From an uncultured Collinsella sp. (GTDB lineage Bacteria; Actinomycetota; Coriobacteriia; Coriobacteriales; Coriobacteriaceae), in NCBI GenBank assembly GCA_902495355.1, contig CABUWV010000017.1, positions 1 to 43,577 on the forward strand: 43,577 nt of DNA, read 5' to 3'. The stretch's first letter is position 1. Every line of letters starts with the position of its first letter. Below, piece by piece: positions 1-6,948 of this stretch. The notes beneath the pieces are model-generated. The model made no database searches and had not been told where the DNA came from. It worked only from the letters and a program-made list of their open reading frames with translations. Position numbers and translations under genes: made by a program.

Positions 1-139
1 CATGAATGCGGCGTGGCCGCCACGGTTGGATTAGACACTCACCATTGTCGGCCTAATCCGCGGTCTTTCATGCAGCAGGGGCTCTCAATGTTTTTATGTC
101 CTGCTCATATCGTCTCTGCCGGCAGGTGGGGACACTCCT
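1..139. other. Intergenic edge region with a short inverted repeat
   Basis: No coding region is recognised before the hydrolase stop codon at 143. A 7-bp inverted repeat, GGATTAG at 28-34 and CTAATCC at 53-59, encloses 18 nt. It has no T-run, so it is not a convincing intrinsic terminator. A CAT at 1-3 could be the start codon of a minus-strand gene leaving the window, but no ribosome-binding site supports this. Confidence 0.3.
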
Positions 140-142
140 TTG

Positions 143-1561
143 TTAGAAGATCCGGCGCAGGTCTCCGCGGTTGAGTGCTTCGTCGAAGAGGTGCTTGAAC
201 ACCACGCTGCCGTGCAGACCGTCGTGCTCGAACTCGTTGGTCACCCAGGCATGCGAGTTGCCCACGCGGCTGAGCGTATCAAGCTGCAGGCCCGAATCCA
301 CGTACATGTCGTCGAAATACACCGCGGCCTGCAGGGGCACCTCGTTGCACGCCAGTCGCTGCGGGTCGTAAATCTTGTCCCAGCTGGTGTCTTCCATCAG
401 CAGGTCCATGGCGGGCTTGAAGGGCTTGAGCTCGGGCATCTGCTCGAACATCCACGGGAACATGGCCTCGCCGGTAAACATGAGCGGGCGCGCGAGGGTG
501 TCGAACTCGGCGCGGTGAGCCTTCTCTTCAGCCGCGGCCCAGCCAATGGGCATAGTGTTACCGTCGGCGTATATGAACTCCTGCAGCGTCCAGTACAGCG
601 GATTCGTGCGCGTGTTGGTGCGCTCGAAGGCGCGCATCAAAAAACTGTCAGATACCGAGGCGTCGCAGGTCAGCGTGCCGTCGCCATCAACAAAAGCGTG
701 ATCGATAATCCAATGCATGCGTTCAAAGCTCGGCTTCATGCCAAAGTCGCTGCCCATGAGCTGTAGGCGCTCGACCGTCATCGGCGAGCCGTCGGGCAGC
801 ACGGGCTTCTGTGCCTCGAGCGCATCGGCCAGGGCTGCCACGCGATCGACGTCGGCGGGGTAGCGGTCGTAATACTGCTGCGTCTTGGCGGCCATGCGCG
901 GGAAGGTGTGCACGTAGACCTCGCTGGCGCTCGCCGGCACGTGGGGGATGCCGCCGCAGGTAAAGCTCGCCGCCACGCCCTCGGGGAAGAGCGACAGATA
1001 GCTCAGCGTCAAAAAGCCGCCGTAGCTCTGGCCGAGCGTGACCCACGGCTTGCCGCCAAAGCCCACCAGTCGCAGGTATTCAAAATCGCGCACGATGGAG
1101 CTGGCGAGGTGGCGCTTGAGGAAGTCCGCCTGCGAGCGTGCTGTATCGGCGCCGGCGGCCGTTGCGCGATCACCCAGTGCCTTGATCGTGCGTCCGTCCA
1201 CGCAGCTACTGCGTCCGGTGCCGCGCTGGTCGGGAAGGACCACGCGGAAGTGCTTGACGGCCTCCTCGATCCAGCCGTCGCTTGTGGGCGACAGCGGACG
1301 CGGGCTCTCGCCGCCGGGGCCGCCCTGCAAAAACAGGAGCAGCGGCAGATCGTCGTTGATGCGGTCGGGCGCGCAAACCACGCGGTAGAAGAGCTTGATG
1401 CTCTCGGGCGCGCCGGCGATGGGTGCCGGCATAGCGCCGCGGCGTATGGTGCTGCCGACGGCCAGGAGCATCGGCTCCAGGCCGCGCCAGTCAAGGGGGA
1501 CGTCGATGCTGTGGTCCTCGACGTAAAGGCCGGGGACGTGGTACGAAGTGATGAGGGCCAT
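143..1561 (-). CDS. Alpha/beta hydrolase, proline iminopeptidase-like (peptidase family S33)
   Basis: 472 aa from the ATG at 1561, which has GGAAG just upstream. A longer reading frame to 1642 exists but its first 27 residues do not look like family sequence. Visible motifs are the oxyanion segment LQGGPGG (about residues 78-84), DQRGTGRSS (111-119), and the nucleophile elbow GQSYGG with Ser179. C-terminal His446 and His450 (HDGLH) are candidates for the catalytic histidine. S33 enzymes of this type remove N-terminal proline or related residues from peptides in the cytoplasm. No signal peptide is seen. The gene is divergent from proA, which starts 113 nt away. The fold is clear, but the exact substrate (prolyl aminopeptidase or another small-peptide or ester hydrolase) cannot be fixed from sequence alone. 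Confidence 0.85.
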   Translation of the reverse strand: MALITSYHVPGLYVEDHSIDVPLDWRGLEPMLLAVGSTIRRGAMPAPIAGAPESIKLFYRVVCAPDRINDDLPLLLFLQGGPGGESPRPLSPTSDGWIEEAVKHFRVVLPDQRGTGRSSCVDGRTIKALGDRATAAGADTARSQADFLKRHLASSIVRDFEYLRLVGFGGKPWVTLGQSYGGFLTLSYLSLFPEGVAASFTCGGIPHVPASASEVYVHTFPRMAAKTQQYYDRYPADVDRVAALADALEAQKPVLPDGSPMTVERLQLMGSDFGMKPSFERMHWIIDHAFVDGDGTLTCDASVSDSFLMRAFERTNTRTNPLYWTLQEFIYADGNTMPIGWAAAEEKAHRAEFDTLARPLMFTGEAMFPWMFEQMPELKPFKPAMDLLMEDTSWDKIYDPQRLACNEVPLQAAVYFDDMYVDSGLQLDTLSRVGNSHAWVTNEFEHDGLHGSVVFKHLFDEALNRGDLRRIF

Positions 1562-1673
1562 GTGAGTCTTCCGTTCGTTGCGGTGTTTCGGGTTGACCAA
1601 TTCTACCGCCGCGGGCGAGGCCATGCGCAAATCGGCTACCATGGTTGCAAACTTCTAGGAGAAAGGGCCGCCC

Positions 1674-2960
1674 ATGTCGGTCGATATAGCCACGTATGTC
1701 CACGATCTTGCCATTGCCGCCAAGGCAGCGTCGGCCTCGCTTGCCACGGCGAGCGATGAGCGGCGCCAGGAGGCCGTGCGCGCCATGGCCGCAGCACTGC
1801 GCAACGGTGTCGACTCCATCGTCGCCGCCAACGAGCTCGATATGTCCGCTGCGCGCGATGCGGGCACCTCAGCGGGGCTCCTCGATCGCCTGCTGCTGAC
1901 GCCCGAGCGCGTCGAGGGCATGGCCGCCGGCCTGGAAAAGCTCGCCGAGCTGCCCGATCCCGTCGGCCGCGTGCTCGACCACCGCGTGCTTGCAAGCGGC
2001 GTGGACCTGACCCGTGTGAGCGTGCCGCTGGGCCTGGTCGCTATGGTCTACGAGGCGCGCCCCAACGTGACGGCCGACGCCGCGGGCATCTGCATCCGCA
2101 CCGGCAACGCCTGCATTCTGCGCGGCGGCTCGCTGGCTTATCACTCGTGTGCCATGATCGCCGAGCTGCTGGCCGATGCGCTCGAGACCAAGGGTTTCCC
2201 GCGCGAGGCCGTGTCGATGATCGAGTCCACCGACCGCGAGGCCACTGGCGAGCTCATGAAGCTCCGCGGCGTTGTCGACGTACTCATTCCGCGCGGCGGT
2301 GCAGGCCTGATCCAGCGCTGCGTGCGCGAGTCGCTTGTGCCGGTGATCGAGACGGGCACGGGCAACTGCCACATCTACGTGCATGAATCCGCCGACTTTG
2401 ATAAGGCGCTCAACATTATCGTTAATGCCAAGACCCAGCGTGTAGGCGTGTGCAATGCCGCCGAGTCGCTGCTGGTCGACCGTGCTGTGGCCGATGCGTT
2501 TTTGCCTGCGGTCGTTGCCGTGCTGCACGACCACGGCGTGCTCATTCACGGCGACGAAGCCACGTGCGCCGCGTGCGCCGACGCCAGCTTTGTGGAAGGC
2601 GATGACTACGTCGCCGCGACTGAGGAGGACTGGGGTCGCGAGTACCTAGCGCTCGAGATGAGCGTGAAGGTCGTGGCAAACGAGGACGAGGCCATCGCAC
2701 ACATCAACCGCTACGGCACGATGCACTCCGAGGCCATCGTTGCCGAGGACACGGATGCTTGCGAGCGCTTCCTGGATGCGGTCGATGCCTCGGCCGTGTA
2801 CGCCAACGCCAGCACGCGTTTCACCGACGGCGGCGAGTTTGGCCTGGGCGCCGAGATCGGTATCTCGACCCAAAAGCTCCATGCCCGCGGCCCCTTCGCC
2901 GCCGAGGCCCTCACCACTTACAAATACAAGCTCCGAGGCACCGGTCAGGTCCGCCCCTAA
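1674..2960 (+). CDS. proA: Gamma-glutamyl phosphate reductase
   Basis: 428 aa, the usual length for ProA. ATG at 1674 follows the strong ribosome-binding site AGGAGAAAGG (1655-1664). The enzyme reduces gamma-glutamyl phosphate to glutamate-5-semialdehyde with NADPH, the second step of proline synthesis. It belongs to the aldehyde dehydrogenase superfamily, and the expected catalytic cysteine is visible as Cys260 in QRVGVCNAAES. Other family landmarks are YEARPNVTADA near residue 127 and the C-terminal GAEIGISTQKLHARGP stretch. proB, the usual partner, is not in the window, so the gene stands alone here. It ends 14 nt before a strong hairpin (2975-3013) shared with the convergent HD gene. Confidence 0.96.
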   Translation: MSVDIATYVHDLAIAAKAASASLATASDERRQEAVRAMAAALRNGVDSIVAANELDMSAARDAGTSAGLLDRLLLTPERVEGMAAGLEKLAELPDPVGRVLDHRVLASGVDLTRVSVPLGLVAMVYEARPNVTADAAGICIRTGNACILRGGSLAYHSCAMIAELLADALETKGFPREAVSMIESTDREATGELMKLRGVVDVLIPRGGAGLIQRCVRESLVPVIETGTGNCHIYVHESADFDKALNIIVNAKTQRVGVCNAAESLLVDRAVADAFLPAVVAVLHDHGVLIHGDEATCAACADASFVEGDDYVAATEEDWGREYLALEMSVKVVANEDEAIAHINRYGTMHSEAIVAEDTDACERFLDAVDASAVYANASTRFTDGGEFGLGAEIGISTQKLHARGPFAAEALTTYKYKLRGTGQVRP

Positions 2961-2974
2961 CGACCGCGCAAGAA

Positions 2975-3013
2975 AAACCGCCACAAAGGTGCCTGTCCCC
3001 TTTGTGGCGGTTT
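2975..3013. terminator. Perfect 15-bp hairpin, copy 1 of a co-varying repeat
   Basis: Arms at 2975-2989 and 2999-3013 pair perfectly around the 9-nt loop TGCCTGTCC. The arms carry A-rich and T-rich outer ends, so it can work as a bidirectional terminator between convergent proA and the HD gene. A second copy lies at 3684-3724 with the same loop and a compensating base-pair change. Confidence 0.85.
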
Positions 3014-3029
3014 AAGGTGGCGTGGGCGG

Positions 3030-3629
3030 TTAGGCCTGGAAGGTATCGCGGTCGGGGGCGAAGGACTGCATGGCCGCGATGGTGCGGTCAAAGAGCTCGG
3101 GGAGCTCCCAGCCCAACATCTCGGCGCCCTGCGAAATCACGTCGCGCGAGCAGCCGGCGGCAAAGCGCTTGTCCTTGAACTTCTTCTTGAGCGACTTGGT
3201 CGTAAAGTCCATAACGCTCTTGCTCGGGCGCATGATGACTGCAGCGCCGATCAGGCCGGTGAGCTCATCGCAGGCAAACAGGATCTTTTCCATCTGCAGC
3301 TCGGGCTTGGGCAGCGAGGTGTTGAAGTCGGACGTGTGCGTCTGGATGGCGCGAATGAGCTCTGGAGACGCACCTTCGCCCTTAAGAATCTCGGCAGCAT
3401 AGATGGTGTGGTTCATGGGGTCGTCCTCATGCTCCTCCCAATCCAGGTCGTGCAGCAGACCGACGATGCCCCAAAACTCCTCGTTCTCGGGGTCGAACTC
3501 GCGCGCAAAGTAGCGCATAGTGCCCTCGACCGTCTCGCCATGGGTGATATGGAACGGGTCCTTGTTGTGCTCGTTGAGCAGTTCGAACGCGCGGTCGCGG
3601 GTGATTCCGGCGGTAAGCGGCTCTGCCAT
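3030..3629 (-). CDS. HD-domain (HDIG-type) hydrolase, function unassigned
   Basis: 199 aa from ATG at 3629, with AGGAG just upstream (minus strand). The N-terminal half carries a metal-binding HD pattern: His30 in HITHGETVEG, the His60-Asp61 doublet in GLLHDLDWEEH, and further histidines at 67, 74 and 98. This arrangement matches small single-domain HD proteins that act as metal-dependent phosphohydrolases on nucleotides or similar substrates. Those members are often annotated HDIG or HAD-like hydrolases without a defined substrate. The C-terminal 90 residues are helical and basic (FTTKSLKKKFKDKRF). The gene is a single transcription unit isolated by two copies of the same hairpin (2975-3013 and 3684-3724). 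Confidence 0.8.
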   Translation of the reverse strand: MAEPLTAGITRDRAFELLNEHNKDPFHITHGETVEGTMRYFAREFDPENEEFWGIVGLLHDLDWEEHEDDPMNHTIYAAEILKGEGASPELIRAIQTHTSDFNTSLPKPELQMEKILFACDELTGLIGAAVIMRPSKSVMDFTTKSLKKKFKDKRFAAGCSRDVISQGAEMLGWELPELFDRTIAAMQSFAPDRDTFQA

Positions 3630-3683
3630 AGGAGACTCCTTGTGCTCGTGGGTATCGATAAGAATGAATACTACTAGAACAAG

Positions 3684-3724
3684 AAAACCACCACAAAGGT
3701 GCCTGTCCCCTTTGTGGTGGTTTT
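3684..3724. terminator. Perfect 16-bp hairpin, copy 2 of a co-varying repeat
   Basis: Arms 3684-3699 and 3709-3724 enclose the same TGCCTGTCC loop as copy 1. Relative to copy 1 a G-C pair in the stem is replaced by A-T (CCGCC/GGCGG becomes CCACC/GGTGG), so pairing is kept while sequence changes. It lies 12 nt past the carD stop codon and serves as its terminator, upstream of the HD gene. Confidence 0.85.
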
Positions 3725-3736
3725 AGCGCGGTTGGG

Positions 3737-4222
3737 TTAGTTGAGGGCGGCTTGGGCTAGGCGGGCTTCAGCGTCCTCCTCGGTGACGCCCAAGGCCACA
3801 GCGAACTCCTCGATGGAGCGGCGCTTGGCTTCCTTGAGTACGCGCATGTAGTAGGAGCTGGGCTTTTTATCAGCTTCCTCGGCCTGGCGAATGCGGTGCA
3901 TCATGGTCTTTGCCACGCGGACCGTCTCGGGCGCGCCCAGCTTGAGCTGCTGCTTAAAGTGCGTCTCCTCAAGTGAGCTGTTGCGCTCGGTAAAGGTGTC
4001 GCACTCCAGCTCGTCATAGTGGCTCAGCAGGTGCTCGGCATCTTGCTGAGAGATGGCGGCGTGCAAACGATCGGCCTGCGCCACGGGGTACATGAGGATC
4101 GTCTGCGCATGTCCCTGCTTGGTCTCGAGCAGCAGCATAGGCTGCGGTGTATCGTCCCTAAAACCGACGACGGTGCAGACTCCCTGGCCCGGATGAATGA
4201 CGTGTTGACCGATTGAGAACAT
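3737..4222 (-). CDS. carD: CarD-family transcriptional regulator
   Basis: 161 aa, the normal size for CarD/CdnL. ATG at 4222 is preceded by TTGGAGGTAG. The N-terminal 60 residues form the RNA-polymerase-interacting Tudor-like domain, starting FSIGQHVIHPGQGVCTVVGF, and the remainder is the helical C-terminal domain. In actinobacteria CarD binds the RNA polymerase beta subunit and stabilises open complexes at housekeeping promoters. The C-terminal domain here ends in EEFAVALGVTEEDAEARL. The usual tryptophan that wedges the DNA minor groove is not visible, so this may be a divergent paralogue. The gene is divergent from argS. Confidence 0.88.
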   Translation of the reverse strand: MFSIGQHVIHPGQGVCTVVGFRDDTPQPMLLLETKQGHAQTILMYPVAQADRLHAAISQQDAEHLLSHYDELECDTFTERNSSLEETHFKQQLKLGAPETVRVAKTMMHRIRQAEEADKKPSSYYMRVLKEAKRRSIEEFAVALGVTEEDAEARLAQAALN

Positions 4223-4564
4223 GCTACCTCCAACTTATACGAATTTACGTATTTCTAGAATAACACGCTGACGTGCGCAAATCCTCACTTTATGCAGGAA
4301 AAGCACACAACTCTGATAGGTAAGAGTATTCGATAACAGACGCAGCTCATTCATACCTTTATGCATTTTCAACGCGTGCATAATTTGCAGGCAGACTGGC
4401 ATCTTTGAGTGACTCCATACAAGCTGTAGTCAATTTTGTGCATATGCAATATCTATTAGCTTTACCCTGCGACAGTAGCTACTGCTTGTGATAGAGTGCT
4501 ACAAACTCTGGCTTTTGCCCTACGAGTGACCAAGAGCTCGGGGGCTTTAACACAAGGAGGACCT
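4223..4564. other. Divergent control region between carD and argS
   Basis: 342 nt without a gene. It should hold promoters for both flanking genes, but no canonical -35/-10 pair could be assigned with confidence. A small inverted repeat (ATACG / CGTAT, about 4236-4251) sits next to the carD ribosome-binding site. The string ACCCTGCGACAG at 4464-4475, preceded by ATTAGCT, recurs in almost the same context at 16552-16563. Confidence 0.4.
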
Positions 4565-6418
4565 ATGCCCGAGAAGATTGAAGAGCTGGTACGCGCTGCG
4601 CTTGCTGCGGCCCAGGAGGCCGGCGACCTTTCCGCATTTGAACTTGACGATTGCGCCATCGAGCGACCGGCTGACACTTCTCATGGCGAGTGGACCTCTA
4701 CCATGGCCCTGAAGTCCGCCAAGCTGGCCCATTGCGCCCCGCGCAAGATCGCCGAGGCCATCGTTGCCCATATGCCCGAGGACCCCGCGATCGAGAAGGT
4801 CGAGATCGCAGGCCCCGGCTTCATCAACTTCTACCTCTCCGTTGCCGTCAAGAATGCCATCTTTGGCGAGGCTCGCGAGAAGGGCATGGACTTCGCTAAG
4901 TCCAACGTCGGTGGTGGCCTGAAGACCCAGGTCGAGTTCGTTTCCGCTAACCCCGTCGGCCCCATGCACATCGGCCACGGCCGCTGGGCCGCGCTGGGCG
5001 ACTCGCTCTGCCGTGTCATGGACCACGCCGGTTACGACATCCAGCGTGAGTTCTACATCAACGACCACGGCTCTCAGATGAACACCTTCGGCAACTCCAT
5101 CAGCACGCGCTATATGCAGCTTGCCGACATCATCGCCAAGCAGGGCGTTGATATCGACGAGGCTCACAAGCTGCTGATCGCCGACCGCGACGCCTTTGTT
5201 GCCGACGAGAACGACGAGCACCCCGAGACCCATCCGTATCAGGATAACTTTGCCGAGACTCTGGGCAAGGACTCCTACGGCGGCGACTACATCATCGACG
5301 AGGCTGCCGAGTTCTGGCGCACCGACGGCGATAAGTGGGTCGACGCCGATCCTCAGGAGCGCATGGAGAGCTTCCGCGAGCGCGGCTACGTAAAGATGGT
5401 CGACAACATGCGCGACCTCTGCCACGCCGTCAATTGCGACTTCGATCGTTGGTACTCCGAGCGTTCGCTGTACGTGAAGGACACCGAGGGTGAGACCGCC
5501 GGCACCTCCGCCGTTGACCGCGCTTTTGAGAAGCTCGACAAGATGGGCTACCTCTATACCAAGGACGGTGCCCTGTGGTTCCGCTCCACCGACCTGGGCG
5601 ATGACAAGGACCGCGTCCTGATCAAGTCCGACGGCGAGTACACCTACTTCGCCTCCGACGTTGCCTATCACTGGGATAAGTTCCAGCGCGTTGACCACGT
5701 CATCGACATTTGGGGCGCCGACCACCACGGTTACATCGAGCGCGTCCGCTGCGTCTGCGACGCTCTGGGTTACCCCGGCAAGTTTGAGGTTCTGCTGGGC
5801 CAGCTCGTCAACCTGCTGCGCAACGGCAAACCCGTCCGTATGTCCAAGCGTAAGGGCACCATGGTGACCCTGCAGGAGCTCGTCGACGAGGTCGGCTCCG
5901 ACGCTGCCCGTTACACGCTCATCTCCAAGAGCTCCAACCAGATGGTCGACTTCGATATCGAGGCCGTCAAGAAGCGCGACAACTCCAACCCGGTGTACTA
6001 CGTGCAGTACGCTCACGCCCGCGTGTGCTCCATTCTGCGCCGTGCCGCCGACGTTACGCCCGAGCAGGCTGACGAGATGGGCATGAAGGCCGTCGCCGCC
6101 AAGGCCATCGGTGAGAACGTCGATTACTCGCTGCTGACCGACCCGACCGAGCTCGCCCTTTCGCGTAAGCTCAACGAGCTCACCGACCTCATCGCCAGCT
6201 GCGCTCGCGACCGCGCTCCGTTCCGTCTGACGCACTTTGCCGAGGAGCTCGCCGGCGACTTCCACAGCTTCTATGCTGCCTGCCAGGTGCTGCCGAGCGA
6301 GGGCCGTCCCGTCGACCCCGAGCTTTCGCGTGCCCGTCTGGCCGCTTGCGATGCCGTTCGCGTGACGCTCGCCCTGGTGCTCACCCTCGTTGGCGTTTCC
6401 GCGCCCGAGCAGATGTAA
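4565..6418 (+). CDS. argS: Arginyl-tRNA synthetase
   Basis: 617 aa from ATG at 4565, which follows the near-perfect ribosome-binding site AAGGAGG (4554-4560); an upstream in-frame start would add 23 non-family residues. This is a class I synthetase that charges tRNA-Arg. The N-terminal additional domain (about 1-115) is followed by the HIGH signature at 135-138 (GPMHIGHGRW) and the KMSKS-equivalent MSKRK at 426-430. The C-terminal anticodon-binding helical domain ends in the typical DALRVTL-like stretch (CDAVRVTLALVLTLVGVSAPEQM region). Codon use is strongly biased to preferred GC-ending codons, as expected for a highly expressed gene. An intrinsic terminator follows at 6464-6496. Confidence 0.97.
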   Translation: MPEKIEELVRAALAAAQEAGDLSAFELDDCAIERPADTSHGEWTSTMALKSAKLAHCAPRKIAEAIVAHMPEDPAIEKVEIAGPGFINFYLSVAVKNAIFGEAREKGMDFAKSNVGGGLKTQVEFVSANPVGPMHIGHGRWAALGDSLCRVMDHAGYDIQREFYINDHGSQMNTFGNSISTRYMQLADIIAKQGVDIDEAHKLLIADRDAFVADENDEHPETHPYQDNFAETLGKDSYGGDYIIDEAAEFWRTDGDKWVDADPQERMESFRERGYVKMVDNMRDLCHAVNCDFDRWYSERSLYVKDTEGETAGTSAVDRAFEKLDKMGYLYTKDGALWFRSTDLGDDKDRVLIKSDGEYTYFASDVAYHWDKFQRVDHVIDIWGADHHGYIERVRCVCDALGYPGKFEVLLGQLVNLLRNGKPVRMSKRKGTMVTLQELVDEVGSDAARYTLISKSSNQMVDFDIEAVKKRDNSNPVYYVQYAHARVCSILRRAADVTPEQADEMGMKAVAAKAIGENVDYSLLTDPTELALSRKLNELTDLIASCARDRAPFRLTHFAEELAGDFHSFYAACQVLPSEGRPVDPELSRARLAACDAVRVTLALVLTLVGVSAPEQM

Positions 6419-6463
6419 TCATCGAGTCATTTGACCGCGCAGGTTTGGTTTAACTGAGCCTTG

Positions 6464-6496
6464 AAAGCCCGATCTCCCACGGAGGTCGGGCTTTTT
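6464..6496 (+). terminator. Intrinsic terminator of argS
   Basis: A stem of about 14 bp runs from AAAGCCCGATCTCC to GGAGGTCGGGCTTT with a CAC loop and one G-T pair, followed by a T-run at 6492-6496. Confidence 0.9.
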
Positions 6497-6776
6497 GCAT
6501 AAACGCCGGCGTGTTGACGAATTTGGAACTGCTGGAAATACGAAACTATGCCGGTTTACTACGATGAATTGAGATATTCCAACCACGCCGGCTTTTCGCT
6601 AAAAAGTGCAAGGCATCTACCTGCGGTTTTAGTTCAACAAGTTTCGGAGTGGTCGCGGTTGAGCGATTCATCGTAGTAAACCGCCATAGTTTTGGCGGAG
6701 GCAGTCAGATTTGTGGGTGTTAAACCAAAGAGTGCCCCTTTTGACTAGTCGTTTAAGAACGTCCCCAATGACTAAG
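6497..6776. other. Intergenic region with repeat-like content, argS to rho
   Basis: 280 nt without a recognisable gene. Most of it is occupied by a 150-bp element bounded by 27-bp inverted repeats (6543-6692). Just after it, 6741-6776 contains the 8-bp palindrome GACTAGTC and a TGACTA direct repeat around AACGTCCCC. This is reminiscent of interspersed repeat material, but only one copy is present in the window. Confidence 0.45.
6543..6692. repeat. 150-bp element with 27-bp terminal inverted repeats
   Basis: The left arm 6543-6569 and the reverse complement of the right arm 6666-6692 match at 26 of 27 positions (C versus G at one site). The 96-nt interior has no open reading frame of note. 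The arms contain GGTTTACTACGATGAAT. The structure could be a miniature inverted-repeat element, a REP-type doublet, or a long RNA hairpin in the argS-rho interval. Confidence 0.75.
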
Positions 6777-6804
6777 TTGCAGGTGGCGGCGGTTGTGTTA
6801 CACT
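6777..6804 (+). promoter_or_regulatory. Candidate rho promoter
   Basis: TTGCAG at 6777-6782 and TACACT at 6799-6804 are separated by 16 nt. Transcription would begin near 6811, leaving a leader of about 140 nt before the GTG start. The leader contains a 6-bp hairpin (TCCGTC 6850-6855 / GACGGA 6863-6868) with a T-rich loop. Confidence 0.5.
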
Positions 6805-6948
6805 AACGCTGCGTATATGACGCAAATATCTCGATACAGATCAATGATGTCCGTCGGTTTTTGACGGAGCTAGACTGTTTAGCCGCCCTGAAGGTTTATG
6901 CAGGGAGCATGTGATCACAGGGCTTGAAAAGAAAGTTGAGCAAACACT

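Noticed and set aside
4547..6265. 572-codon open frame on the minus strand opposite argS
   Set aside because: Antisense shadow; argS motifs on the plus strand are complete and no ribosome-binding site or family similarity is seen.
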